64,000 bases of DNA from Acidisphaera sp. S103 (GCF_009765975.1 NZ_LMUJ01000064.1:114872-178871), one strand, 5' to 3'; numbered from the stretch's first letter, positions 25,685 to 34,802 are shown. Made by a program: numbers and translations. Notes: generated by a model from the letters alone, not told the origin.

Positions 25685-26548
25685 TTACTTCTTCTTCCGA
25701 GCCTGCACCTTGCGGACGGGGTTGCCGGCCTGTCGCATCGGGCGGGCCTGGGTTGTCCGGACTGGCTCGTCGGGGTCCCTATTCTCGCCCTCTTCCACCA
25801 CGACGATGACGGGCGAACCGGCTTCGCGCACGGCTTCTCCCAGCGCCTCCGTTGCGGCTTCCGATTCGCCCAGTTCGAAGCCCATTTCAACGACACGATC
25901 GGACAGGCCGCGATGCGCGGCATCAAGCCGCAGGACATGCGCTTCCAATGCCTGAATCCTGGCATCGCTGGCGGACTTCGCGGTCTGTAGTTCGGTGATC
26001 CCGGCAGCCCCTTTCTCGATTGCCTTCTCCTGGCTATCGACTACCGCGTGCAATTGCTCGACCGGCATTTTTACAAAGGGTTTCAGCATTTCCCCGAAGT
26101 CGGAGATGAACGGACTGACCGTGTGCTCCGCGGCGACGTCTTGGGCGGCCGCTGCTGCGCCAGCGGTGCCTTGGCTGGCGGCCCCCGGCGGAGCCGCCGT
26201 GCCAACAGCTCCGCCAAGCGGGGTCGCCGCACCAGACGATCCTCCTGTCGGCGATGTGGCTGCCGAATGTTTGCTGCCTGCCGCCGCGCCCGGAACGATA
26301 TAGTCGACATATTTCTTTATGTTTTTCTCGATAGCCTTTACTTCGCCGACCAGTTCCGCCAGCAGTAACGCTTTGATGGCCGAAATCCCGACCAGCGTGC
26401 CGCGGACCTCGTGGCGATCCAACAGCTCCCTCAGATCGCCCAACACATCGGGCACGATCAGCGCGGCCAGGGACGACACAGGCGGTGGCGTGCCTGCTCC
26501 GCCTGCGCTGGAACTGCCGCTCCCTACGACAATGAGTGAATCGCTCAT
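25685..26548 (-). CDS. Unknown coiled-coil protein, cluster gene D
   Basis: 287-residue protein in three parts: an N-terminal helical domain (about 25-90, LAALIVPDVLGDLRELLDRHE then EVKAIEKNIKKYVDYIVPG), a low-complexity Ala/Gly/Ser/Thr linker (about 90-145) and a predicted coiled coil (about 165-245) ending in a basic tail with RKVQARKKK. The start ATG 26548 overlaps the stop of gene C as TGATG, so the two proteins are translationally coupled and probably made in fixed ratio. No known family. The architecture fits a tether or adaptor between larger components. Confidence 0.65.
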   Translation of the reverse strand: MSDSLIVVGSGSSSAGGAGTPPPVSSLAALIVPDVLGDLRELLDRHEVRGTLVGISAIKALLLAELVGEVKAIEKNIKKYVDYIVPGAAAGSKHSAATSPTGGSSGAATPLGGAVGTAAPPGAASQGTAGAAAAAQDVAAEHTVSPFISDFGEMLKPFVKMPVEQLHAVVDSQEKAIEKGAAGITELQTAKSASDARIQALEAHVLRLDAAHRGLSDRVVEMGFELGESEAATEALGEAVREAGSPVIVVVEEGENRDPDEPVRTTQARPMRQAGNPVRKVQARKKK

Positions 26549-28416
26549 CACACTTTCCTCGCGATAATATCCAGGCTCTGTTCGTATTGCTGCGGCAGGG
26601 CCGGCGCCATGCGCGGCAGTTTGCCGACGTTGGCCTCGTAAGCCGCCTGCCGGATCACCAGCTTGAGCAGCCGGAACACGTATTGCTGATCGCCGGCCTC
26701 CAAAGACACCGTGCGCACCAGATTTTCCCAGCGCTCTTCAAGGCTTTCCTGAACGCGCAGTTCTTCCGCCAGGCCCCGTCTCTGCCGTTCATCCAATAGC
26801 GGCGGTGGCACTTTGGTTGACGGGATCTGGTAGTAGCGCGTGAACGCCCGGTCCAGACCTTTGACCTCCATGGTCGCGGTTGCGTAGTCGGCCCGGATCT
26901 GTGCCAGATCGGCCTGTAATTTCGAGCCGGGTACGGCATATTCGTTGATGGGACCACCGGCGAAGTTGGCAGAGCCGCCCGTCACCAGTTTGTAAATCAC
27001 ATCGATGATCGACCAGAACGCCATAGCCCGCCACTCGGTCGGGCCGCCCTCGCTGGTCAATGAACCAAGCGCCAGCAAGTCGATCCCGCGGTCCAGTTCC
27101 AGGAGCAGCATGTCGAGCAACACCTGTGGCTGCACCCCGCGCGCGCTGTTGCTTGGGAACAACCCGTCGAAAATTGTCGCCAGGGTGCCGCGTACCGAAA
27201 TCAGGTCGAAAAGACTGTTGTCGTCTTCCAACTGGTTCATGTTGTAGAGGCCGTACAGCAGGATCGGCGGCCGGGCGATGCGCAGCAGGCGCAGCCCGCC
27301 GGCGGGACGGAAAGTCTCGGCGAACAGTTCCAGAGCCTGCAGATAGGATTCCAGCGGCGGCGAACGGTCGAAATGCCCGTCCTCCCGCGACATCGCGCCG
27401 GGCGCGACGATCGCCATGCGCCGGAACCGCTCGATATCGAGCTGCGCTGTCACCCCTAAAGCCCGCAAGCCGTCGGACGTGCCATTGTGTGCCCGTGTGA
27501 TCAGCCCATCCATGGTCTGGGCGATTTCGTTTTCCAACAGCAGCGACCGCAGATCGCCCTGGCCCTGCTCCTCCAGCCACAGATAAAGCCGGCGATAGGC
27601 GTCGATGCCGCGCGGCCAGTCATTCGGCGTAACCGACTGTTGTGAGCCGCCATTGAAGTTGCGCAGTGCGTAGATCACCGCGTCGCGCCGCTGTTGCAGT
27701 TCGGGTACCGGCACTTGCAGCAAGTAATACCCGGTCGCGAAGCCGACACTGGCCAGCGATTCGCCCAGCATCACCAGCAGCACGGCCGCAACCTCATCCA
27801 GCGCGCGTCCCAGCCGGCGGAAGTTCTGAGTCATGCCGGGCGACAGCGACCCGACGAAACGCGCCATACGTGCGTATTCGCCGAGCTGGCGCCGCACCGC
27901 GATCACCTTGTCGCGCTGGGTCGGGTCCAACCCCTGCCTCGCGGCGGCATGGCCCTGGATGACGGCGGCCCGGATCGAGTCGCCCCAGCCCTGCATTTCA
28001 GGCGTTATGTCGTTAGTCAGCGGGTTGCTCGCCAGGTCGATCAGCGCTTTCTCCACGTCGCCGTTGGCGATGCGGAATTCGGTGTCCGACGAACTGGACT
28101 GCGCCGCCAGCGATGGCTGCTGCGCCAGCATCGCAGCGGGCGGCAGGCTGGGCAGACCCATCAGTTCCTGCCGGAGTCCGGCGGCTTGCGGCAGATCCTG
28201 ATAATAGGACATCAGCCCTTCGGCGATCTGCCTGGCGTCCCGTGGATTGCTCACCTTCAGGTGGTTGCGCAGCATATTATCCAGCGCGAGGCCGACATGC
28301 CCGTTGCTGCCGTGGCTATTATGGCCGCCTTGACCACCCTGGCCATGCGATGCGCCGTTGAGCGACGAGCTGTGGGACCCGCCTCCGCTGTAGTAACTGT
28401 TCGGGGAAAGGGACAT
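26548..28416 (-). CDS. Unknown large protein with Gly/Ser/His-rich N-terminus, cluster gene C
   Basis: 622-residue protein, the largest of the unknown cluster. The first 40 residues are low complexity (Gly, Ser, His, Asn, for example GGQGGHNSHGSNGH). The rest is mainly helical, with one hydrophobic stretch near residues 208-238 (AAVLLVMLGESLASVGFATG) that could be a membrane or core helix. NPRDARQIAEGLMSYYQDLP near residue 57 looks like a compact helical domain. ATG 28416 follows GAGGT. Ends in TGATG coupling with gene D. No family recognised; a structural or membrane-associated role is plausible. Confidence 0.65.
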   Translation of the reverse strand: MSLSPNSYYSGGGSHSSSLNGASHGQGGQGGHNSHGSNGHVGLALDNMLRNHLKVSNPRDARQIAEGLMSYYQDLPQAAGLRQELMGLPSLPPAAMLAQQPSLAAQSSSSDTEFRIANGDVEKALIDLASNPLTNDITPEMQGWGDSIRAAVIQGHAAARQGLDPTQRDKVIAVRRQLGEYARMARFVGSLSPGMTQNFRRLGRALDEVAAVLLVMLGESLASVGFATGYYLLQVPVPELQQRRDAVIYALRNFNGGSQQSVTPNDWPRGIDAYRRLYLWLEEQGQGDLRSLLLENEIAQTMDGLITRAHNGTSDGLRALGVTAQLDIERFRRMAIVAPGAMSREDGHFDRSPPLESYLQALELFAETFRPAGGLRLLRIARPPILLYGLYNMNQLEDDNSLFDLISVRGTLATIFDGLFPSNSARGVQPQVLLDMLLLELDRGIDLLALGSLTSEGGPTEWRAMAFWSIIDVIYKLVTGGSANFAGGPINEYAVPGSKLQADLAQIRADYATATMEVKGLDRAFTRYYQIPSTKVPPPLLDERQRRGLAEELRVQESLEERWENLVRTVSLEAGDQQYVFRLLKLVIRQAAYEANVGKLPRMAPALPQQYEQSLDIIARKV

Positions 28417-28445
28417 GACCTACCTCGTTTCGTTGGGTTCGCGGA

Positions 28446-29843
28446 TCAGGATGCCAGCGCCGCTTGCGCGGCACTGATGGTGACGGGGGCGGACGGATGG
28501 TCTTCAGTCAGGCGGCCGACCAACTGCGTCGAGAGTGATCGAGGCTGCAGCCGGCCGGTCTGCAAGGCGTAGCTGGCGGCGCTGACCAGATAGCGGGGCG
28601 GCAACGACCGGTCCGGCAGGCGGCCCTCAACCAGATGCCGCTTTCCCGCAAGGATCGCGTCCTGGTCCTCCCGCCGGAACCGGATGATATCCGCCAGCGC
28701 CCGGTGTGCCAGGTTTCGCCGTGTCTGGTAGGCGATCTCATCGACAATATGCGGCATCAGCTTGTCCGTGCTACGTAGCAGCCGTTCGGGCAGGCGATGG
28801 AACCGACGCGGATTATACAGGGTTCGCCACACGCGATCGAGCCGCGTCGCATCCGTCGTGAAACCCATGCGGCGCAGCATTTCCACCAACAGCAGGACGC
28901 GCAGGAATCCGGTCGGGTGGGCACCGGCCCGATAGGTCAGCGCGCGCGGCGCGGGATGCGCCAGGAACAGCGCCATGCCCCAGGCCACCGCCGGCCCGCC
29001 GAGCAGCATCGCCGCCAGGTCGGCGAAAATTTCCTTGTGCCAGCGGCCATAAATCACGGCCAGTCGAGGATCGCCTGATACGGTCATCACCCGCTTGGTG
29101 ACGGCGATCTTGTTTTCGTACCAGATTCCCATGTCGGCTTGCAGGTTGTGCGCGATTTCATGGACGAACACCGGCTCCCACGGGTTGTCGCGATCCCAGG
29201 GGATGCGAATCACCGGAAACGGGTTCGATTCACCCAGCAGCCGGGTCAGCACCACACCCCGGCGCATCGTCGCCGGCGAGTAGCCATGTTCCATGTACGT
29301 GACCGGTGCCAGGGCTTTGCCGCTGAGCAGGCGTGGCGCGTGCTGTCGCACCGCGTCGTAACAGTCGCGGGCGATGACGTCGTGCGCCGCCAGGGCCGGT
29401 GCATAGGTGCTGCCGCGTTGGCTGAACACCTCGAAGAACATGCCGAAGGCGCGGCGGGCGCGATCGATCTCGCGCTCGACCAGGGCGATATCGATCAGGA
29501 CGCGCTGCGGCCTTGTGCTCGTCCACTCACGCTGCACGGTCCGCACACGGCGGGCTATTTCGTGATCGATGGACGTCAGGCGATCGTTCGCTGCTTTGAA
29601 ATGGTCGGGGGACGGAGCAAAGGGCAGGTCCTGCGGCCGGATGCCCACGGAGTCATAGTCGATCCGCGAAAGGCGGCGGGCTCGGGCTGTCAGCCCGATG
29701 ATCCGCTCCCGCAGGAACGCGCTGACTTCGAGGATTGCCTTCGCACCCATGGCTGGACGTCCTACTGGCCGGGCGACATGCAGGGTCGCATGTCGGCGTG
29801 TTCGGAAGGCGGCGGGGTCGTTGGGGGCGGCCGGCTGTTGCAC
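28446..29843 (-). CDS. Putative zinc metalloprotease (HEIAH), cluster gene B
   Basis: 465-residue protein with a zincin active site: HEIAH at 228-232 in PVFVHEIAHNLQADMG, and about 40 residues later HKEIFADLAAML, whose E271 is a suitable third ligand. This is a gluzincin pattern. The approach sequence IPWDRDNPWEPVFVHEIAH is unlike families I know. No signal peptide or membrane span is apparent, so the target should be cytoplasmic. The start is GTG 29843 (GGGGGAAG close upstream); ATG 29750 with AGGA is an alternative that removes 31 residues. Second gene of the unknown cluster, 31 bp after gene A. Confidence 0.72.
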   Translation of the reverse strand: MQQPAAPNDPAAFRTRRHATLHVARPVGRPAMGAKAILEVSAFLRERIIGLTARARRLSRIDYDSVGIRPQDLPFAPSPDHFKAANDRLTSIDHEIARRVRTVQREWTSTRPQRVLIDIALVEREIDRARRAFGMFFEVFSQRGSTYAPALAAHDVIARDCYDAVRQHAPRLLSGKALAPVTYMEHGYSPATMRRGVVLTRLLGESNPFPVIRIPWDRDNPWEPVFVHEIAHNLQADMGIWYENKIAVTKRVMTVSGDPRLAVIYGRWHKEIFADLAAMLLGGPAVAWGMALFLAHPAPRALTYRAGAHPTGFLRVLLLVEMLRRMGFTTDATRLDRVWRTLYNPRRFHRLPERLLRSTDKLMPHIVDEIAYQTRRNLAHRALADIIRFRREDQDAILAGKRHLVEGRLPDRSLPPRYLVSAASYALQTGRLQPRSLSTQLVGRLTEDHPSAPVTISAAQAALAS

Positions 29844-29874
29844 CGGCTTCCCCCAACATTGGTGGTCTGCTTAC

Positions 29875-30915
29875 TCAGCCCGACGTGATTGTCAGGTGAA
29901 TCGGTCCATGGAACCGCATCGTGCGCCGCCGTCCGCAGCTCGGGCAGACCGCACCCGACGCCCGCAGGCCGCTGTGGCGCGCAGTACCGAGCGCCATGGC
30001 GGTACCCGTCATGGCGGTACCCGTCCGGTGCGTCCGGAACCGGTTCCGGCCCATCCCGCGGGCCATGCCCCGATGATGACGCCGCCCGGGGCGCAGGCGC
30101 ATGCGGTGCGTGGTCTGCGCCAGTTTGCGCAACACCCGTGGCGAACGAGCCGCCGCCTTCACGGTTTGGGCAACCACGCGTGGCAGATGGCGTACCGGTA
30201 GACGCTTGCGAGCAATCACTTTCCGAGCGTGGCTGACGATGGCCGGCATCGCCTGCACCGCCTTCGGTCCGTGCTTGCGCACCAGATGCTTGGTTGCAGC
30301 GGTAACGGTCTTCACCAGCGCCCGGCGCTGCGGACGCGGCAGAGCAGCCGTATGATGCTTCAAGGCCGACTTGATCGCCACGCCTGCAATGGCGGGGGCG
30401 AGCGCATCGATCGCCTCTTCATCGTCGGCGAAATCGGCGAGATCGTCGAACCCATCCATTTCGTCGGCTTCATCGGCCATGACCTTACCGACGATGTCGG
30501 CGGCGCGGCCGATGAGTTGGGCTTGCGGGATGGGAATCATCTTGGCGAGCGGTGCCACCCAGCGGGCACCCTTGCCGATGGCGCCGCCGACCTTCTTCAG
30601 GGCCCTACCGAGCCCACTCCAGAATTCGTCGGCATCGGCTGCCTCCAGCGCGTCAGTGACGCCTTCTTCCAGCTCGTCCGCCGACTCCTCGTCGAACGTG
30701 TCGCCCGGGTCGTCCAGTTCGTCGAATTCGTCCATGGCTTCGAACTCCGCGGGAGCGTCGAATCCGTCGTCATCGAATTCGTTGACGTCGTCGAATTCAT
30801 CGGATGCCTCCAGTTCGTCGGCGCCTTCGAATTCGTCAAAGGCGCTGTGACCGCCTTTGCCTTCGGGCTCTTCCGCCATTTCGTCCAACAGGTCTTCATC
30901 GAATCTATCGCTCAT
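29875..30915 (-). CDS. Charge-segregated protein, cluster gene A
   Basis: 346-residue protein with extreme charge segregation. Residues 1-97 are acidic with repeated DEF/FDE units. Residues 98-147 form a cationic amphipathic segment (SGLGRALKKVGGAIGKGARW then VAPLAKMIPIP). Residues 148-170 are acidic again and 182-346 strongly basic, ending in a CPSC pair (324-327). This layout resembles uncharacterised acidic-repeat proteins in other bacteria. ATG 30915 follows a CAGGAGAGCAACG ribosome site. First gene of the cluster, 31 bp before the zinc protease, with a 443-bp upstream gap for regulation. It could be a precursor processed by that protease; this is speculation. Confidence 0.65.
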   Translation of the reverse strand: MSDRFDEDLLDEMAEEPEGKGGHSAFDEFEGADELEASDEFDDVNEFDDDGFDAPAEFEAMDEFDELDDPGDTFDEESADELEEGVTDALEAADADEFWSGLGRALKKVGGAIGKGARWVAPLAKMIPIPQAQLIGRAADIVGKVMADEADEMDGFDDLADFADDEEAIDALAPAIAGVAIKSALKHHTAALPRPQRRALVKTVTAATKHLVRKHGPKAVQAMPAIVSHARKVIARKRLPVRHLPRVVAQTVKAAARSPRVLRKLAQTTHRMRLRPGRRHHRGMARGMGRNRFRTHRTGTAMTGTAMALGTARHSGLRASGAVCPSCGRRRTMRFHGPIHLTITSG

Positions 30916-31358
30916 CGTTGCTCTCCTGGTGATCGGGCGATGTGCCCTGGTCAGTACGCTGGGGACGCGGTTTCTACCGGGCCTCGAATGGCGTTGCGGC
31001 GCGGCGGACCCGATCGCCGGCGCAGAGTTCGGGCGTGTCCGCGGGTCTTCTCGCGGCGGTCAAACACATCGGCCGATGGTGTGTCGCTGCCAACCCTGAT
31101 GCGGACAGGAAACGATCGCGGGTTTGCTTCAGGCGGCATGACAATCCTCGGTGGTTCCCGGGGACGAAATCATCAGCCCCCTGTTCCAGGCCAGATTGAG
31201 CCACAATGGATTTGCGGCAGGATAGTCACACGATGCTGGTCGCGCGGGCTGGGTAGCTTGTCTGAGTGACGGGCGGGGTCGCGACTCACGCTTCTTCGCG
31301 ATCGGATACCGGCCGGGATCGTCCCCGTCCGCAGCATGTCCTGTTTACGCGCGGCCGG
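30916..31358. other. Intergenic region upstream of the unknown cluster
   Basis: 443 bp without a convincing coding frame. It separates the end of the ABC-transporter operon from cluster gene A, both on the minus strand, and must hold the terminator of the former and the promoter of the latter. I could not pick a specific hairpin or promoter box with confidence. Confidence 0.5.
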
Positions 31359-32165
31359 CTAAGCCCGCCATCGCGACATTCCCTTCTCGATCCGCGTCAG
31401 CACCTCGGTCAGCGCGACACTCAGGATCACCAGGATCAGTACCGCCGCGTAGGTTCCCGCCGCGTCATAGATGCCCGAATGGTAGGCGATCAGGTAACCG
31501 ATACCGCTGTTGGACGCGATCAGTTCCGCCAGCAATGTGTTGGAAAACGCATAGCGCACGGCGATCCGCATGCTGGTGAAGATCCACGGCAGCGCGGCGG
31601 GGATCAGCACCTTGCGAATGATCTCGGCGCGTGTCGCTCCCATCAGCCGCAGCGCTCGCGGCAAATCGGGGTCGATGTTGTGGACGCCGTCGATCGTGCT
31701 GCTGAAGACAAGGAAGAAGACGACCAAGGTAACCAGTACGACCTTCGACAGCACGCCGATCCCGAACAGGATGATCAACAGGGGTGCCAAGGCGATTTTC
31801 GGCAGTGAATAGGCGGCGAAGATGAAGGGCGACATAACCTTGTCGAGCCGGGGCAGCAGGCCGAACACCAGGCCAAGGCCCACACCGATCGCACAGCCCA
31901 ATGCATAGGACGTGCTCATGACCGTCAGCGTGGCGAATAACTGGTGCCACAGCGTGCCATCGATGATCCAGCCCAGCAGCGCCATGACGATGGATTGGGG
32001 ATCGCTCGCCCAGAAACGCATGCCTGGGCCGGGCAGGTACTGCCACGCCGCGAGCAGAGCCGCGAGGATGCCAATACGCGCCAGGATGCGGCCCGGCGTG
32101 CTGTCGAACACGGCCCGGGCGCGTTCGGCGAAGCCGATCCTGGCGGTCAATGCGAGGTCGGACAT
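31359..32165 (-). CDS. ABC transporter permease (SsuC/TauC/NrtB family)
   Basis: 268-residue inner-membrane subunit of a nitrate/sulfonate/taurine-type importer. The EAA loop that contacts the ATPase reads GVHNIDPDLPRALRLMGATR followed by AEIIRKVLIP, and about six hydrophobic helices are visible. It lies 22 bp after the ATPase gene and ends the eleven-gene unit. The operon also holds a related permease at 32990, so the transporter may be a heterodimer or two importers share one ATPase. Substrate inferred only from context: an aromatic acid or sulfonate. Confidence 0.9.
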   Translation of the reverse strand: MSDLALTARIGFAERARAVFDSTPGRILARIGILAALLAAWQYLPGPGMRFWASDPQSIVMALLGWIIDGTLWHQLFATLTVMSTSYALGCAIGVGLGLVFGLLPRLDKVMSPFIFAAYSLPKIALAPLLIILFGIGVLSKVVLVTLVVFFLVFSSTIDGVHNIDPDLPRALRLMGATRAEIIRKVLIPAALPWIFTSMRIAVRYAFSNTLLAELIASNSGIGYLIAYHSGIYDAAGTYAAVLILVILSVALTEVLTRIEKGMSRWRA

Positions 32166-32187
32166 CAGCCGGACCGCCGGCGGGGCT

Positions 32188-33003
32188 TCATAGGTCGGTT
32201 CCTTTCGTCACCTCATCTTTTAGCTCATCCCACAGCGCCTCATGCAGGCTGGCGAACTCCGGCGAGAAACGTGCCTTGAACACGTCCAGGGGCCGCTGGA
32301 TCGGCACATTGCGGATCGCCCGGATGCGGCCGGGCCTGGCACTCATGACCACGACGCGGTCGGCAAGGGTAATGGCTTCGCCCAGATCGTGAGTGACGAA
32401 CAGGACCGTCATCTTCCGCAGCCGCGTCAGGAACTGAAGTTGGTCCAGCATCACCAGCCGAAGTTGCGCGTCGAGTGCCGCGAACGGTTCGTCCATCAAC
32501 AACGTTTCCGGCTCGTAGATCAGCGTCCGCGCCAAGGCCACCCGTTTGCGCATGCCGCCGGACAGTTCGCTGGGATAATGATGTTCGAACCCTTTCAGTC
32601 CCACGAGTTCGATCATCTGCGCAACCTTGGTGGCGGCATCGGCACGCGGCATGGGACGGCACTTCAGCTCCAGCGCGACGCCGATATTGGATGCAACGTC
32701 GCGCCAGGGCAGCAGCGTGTCTTTCTGGGTCATGTAGCCGACCTTGCGATTGAGGCCGGCAATAGGCTGACCATCATAGGCCACCCTGCCCTGCGTCGGC
32801 CCCAGCAAGCCGGCCACCATGTTTAAAATGGTCGATTTCCCGCACCCGCTGGGGCCCACCAAGGCCACGAACTCGGCTTTTTTCACGGACAAATCGATGG
32901 GCTGCAGGGCCTGGACACGGCGGCCTCGCGCTTCGAAGTCGCGGCTGGCGCCAAGTAATTGGATCTTCGGGGTTGCCGCCTCGGCGGCGCTATTGCGCTG
33001 CAT
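32188..33003 (-). CDS. ABC transporter ATP-binding protein (SsuB/TauB family)
   Basis: 271-residue ATPase energising the importer. Walker A GPSGCGKST, signature LSGGMRKRVALA, Walker B LLMDEPFAALD and the switch region FVTHDLGEA are all intact. ATG 33003 overlaps the upstream permease's last codons by 14 bases, coupling their translation; the TTG at 33030 is not needed. Downstream permease begins after 22 bp. Cytoplasmic face of the inner membrane. Confidence 0.93.
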   Translation of the reverse strand: MQRNSAAEAATPKIQLLGASRDFEARGRRVQALQPIDLSVKKAEFVALVGPSGCGKSTILNMVAGLLGPTQGRVAYDGQPIAGLNRKVGYMTQKDTLLPWRDVASNIGVALELKCRPMPRADAATKVAQMIELVGLKGFEHHYPSELSGGMRKRVALARTLIYEPETLLMDEPFAALDAQLRLVMLDQLQFLTRLRKMTVLFVTHDLGEAITLADRVVVMSARPGRIRAIRNVPIQRPLDVFKARFSPEFASLHEALWDELKDEVTKGTDL

Positions 33004-33763
33004 GGCGCCACCGCAGCAGCCAGGTTTCAAGCCTGGTGGCCGACCCGCTGGTCAGGATGCCGAGGGCCATAAGGATCACCAGGGCCGCATACAGCGACGT
33101 CATGTCGAACTGCTGTGCCGCATTGTTCAGCAGGAAGCCGATACCGCCGCGGCTGCCCAGCATCTCCCCCGTGGTCGCGGCGACCAGGGCGTAGGGCAGC
33201 GCGACCTTCAGCCCGCCGATGATCCACACGACACTGGCCGGGCCGATCACCTTGCGGAACACCTCGGTCCGGCTGGCCCCCATCAGGTGCAAGGCGCGGA
33301 TCAGGTCTTCATCCACCGACTCCGCGCCGGCGAAGGTGTTGAAGAAGATCAGGAAGAACACGACGATGGACACCAGGACGATTTGCGGCATCTGCCCCAA
33401 TCCGAACAGCATGATGAACAGTGGCGCCAGCGAAATAAGCGGCACGCTGTAAAGCGCCACGATGATCGGCCGCAATATACCCGCCAGGACCCGCATACGT
33501 CCGAGCGCCAGGCCACACAGGACGCCGCATGTGGAGCCCAGGGCGAGGCCGGTGGCGATTTCCTCGATCGTCGTGGTGATGTGGAACACGAGACCGTCGG
33601 AGGCCCAGGCCAGCAGGCGCAGTCCCACAAGGCCGGGCGTGCTGACCCACGGGGACCCGGAGAGCCGCCCTGCCGCTTCCCATACCAGTGGGATCGACAA
33701 GGCGACCACAACGCGCCACACGCCGATCATACGGTCGCCGGCCGCCAGCGCCTGGGTCGCCAT
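32990..33763 (-). CDS. ABC transporter permease (SsuC/TauC/NrtB family)
   Basis: 257-residue permease with the EAA motif in GAESVDEDLIRALHLMGASR and then TEVFRKVIGP. About six hydrophobic segments. Related to, but clearly distinct from, the permease at 31359. Starts four bases after the binding-protein stop and overlaps the ATPase start at its own 3' end. Having two different permeases in one operon is less common in this family than a homodimer and suggests a heterodimeric channel, as in a few thiamine-precursor type systems. Confidence 0.9.
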   Translation of the reverse strand: MATQALAAGDRMIGVWRVVVALSIPLVWEAAGRLSGSPWVSTPGLVGLRLLAWASDGLVFHITTTIEEIATGLALGSTCGVLCGLALGRMRVLAGILRPIIVALYSVPLISLAPLFIMLFGLGQMPQIVLVSIVVFFLIFFNTFAGAESVDEDLIRALHLMGASRTEVFRKVIGPASVVWIIGGLKVALPYALVAATTGEMLGSRGGIGFLLNNAAQQFDMTSLYAALVILMALGILTSGSATRLETWLLRWRHAAQ

Positions 33764-33767
33764 TGTG

Positions 33768-34802
33768 CTACCCCTTCATCGCCTCATGCGCGAGGTCGGG
33801 CGTCACCACCTGCGAGTACGGCACCGACAGCGATGGCTTCAGGCTGACGTTCAGCGTGGACAAGGTCTTGGTGTACCGCGCTTCTTCAATATCGGGCACC
33901 ATCGGCACGCCTTTGACGAAGAGGTCGAACGCCTGGCGATATGCACCGTCATCCATTTCGACGAAGCGATGGCGTATGGCCGCGGCGGCCTTGTCCGGTT
34001 GGGTATGGGCAAATGTCATCGTGGCCGCGAATGCGCGCACGGCCGACAGCAGCAACGGCCGCTTGGTTTCCAGCGTCTGCCGGCTTGTGGACAGGCACAG
34101 ATACGCATAGTTGGTGAATTCCGGCACTTCGCCCGTCATGGCGTCGATGACAACCATTGCGTTGTCCTTGGCGACCGCGGTGGTGGAAAACGGCGGTCCC
34201 CAGACGAAGCCATCAATGCCCCCGGCCTCCAGCGCCGCCAGCATCGGCGCACCGCCACCGACCGGCTGCAGGCTGACCTCGGTTTCCGGGGTCATGCCAC
34301 GGGCCAGAAACAGCGTGCGAACGAATTCTTCAGTGCTGGAACCGGGAGAACTGATACCGAGGCGCAGGCCGTGCAGGCGCTTGACCTTGTCGCCGAGAGA
34401 AAGGCCGGCGGTGAAGCCGTTCTTCTCCACGGCCTTGCGCGACAGCACGATACTCATGGGAAAGGCGTTGAAGCAGGAGGACACGGCGACAAGACTGCCA
34501 CCGCGCGCATCAGCCTGCATGTTCTGTTCGATGCCGAGCGTCGACATTTCGGCGCTGCCACCCAGGATCGAGGCGGCCTGCCGCGTACCCGATCCGACAT
34601 CAAGAATGGTGATGTCGAGGCCCTGCTGTTTGAAGAAACCACCATCCACGGCCAAGTACGGGGTCATGAAGAAAAGACCCTGGCCGCCGACGGTCAGCGT
34701 CGCTTTCCGCAACGGCGTTTCAGCGTGTGCAAGGGAACTGACGCCCAACGCCGTTCCGGCCGTGAAAATTTTGACGACCTGCCGTCTCGACCAAGCAGCC
34801 AC
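33768..34802 (-). CDS. ABC transporter substrate-binding protein (NitT/TauT, NMT1-like)
   Basis: 344-residue periplasmic binding protein. The N-terminus AAWSRRQVVKIFTAGTALGVSSLAHA is a signal peptide with a twin-arginine SRRQVVK motif, so Tat export is likely, with cleavage near AHA. The mature part begins with the typical LTVGGQGLFFMTPYLAVDGGFFKQQGLDI. Start GTG 34802 has GGGGGA about eight bases upstream; the frame is open to 34904. Recruits the substrate for the two permeases. Likely ligand is the compound oxidised by the Rieske enzyme in the same unit. Confidence 0.88.
   Translation of the reverse strand: MAAWSRRQVVKIFTAGTALGVSSLAHAETPLRKATLTVGGQGLFFMTPYLAVDGGFFKQQGLDITILDVGSGTRQAASILGGSAEMSTLGIEQNMQADARGGSLVAVSSCFNAFPMSIVLSRKAVEKNGFTAGLSLGDKVKRLHGLRLGISSPGSSTEEFVRTLFLARGMTPETEVSLQPVGGGAPMLAALEAGGIDGFVWGPPFSTTAVAKDNAMVVIDAMTGEVPEFTNYAYLCLSTSRQTLETKRPLLLSAVRAFAATMTFAHTQPDKAAAAIRHRFVEMDDGAYRQAFDLFVKGVPMVPDIEEARYTKTLSTLNVSLKPSLSVPYSQVVTPDLAHEAMKG

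Noticed and set aside
29875-30915. Gene A as a histone-like DNA-binding protein only because of its basic tail
   Set aside because: The long acidic N-terminus and amphipathic centre are not explained by that, and no known DNA-binding fold is visible.
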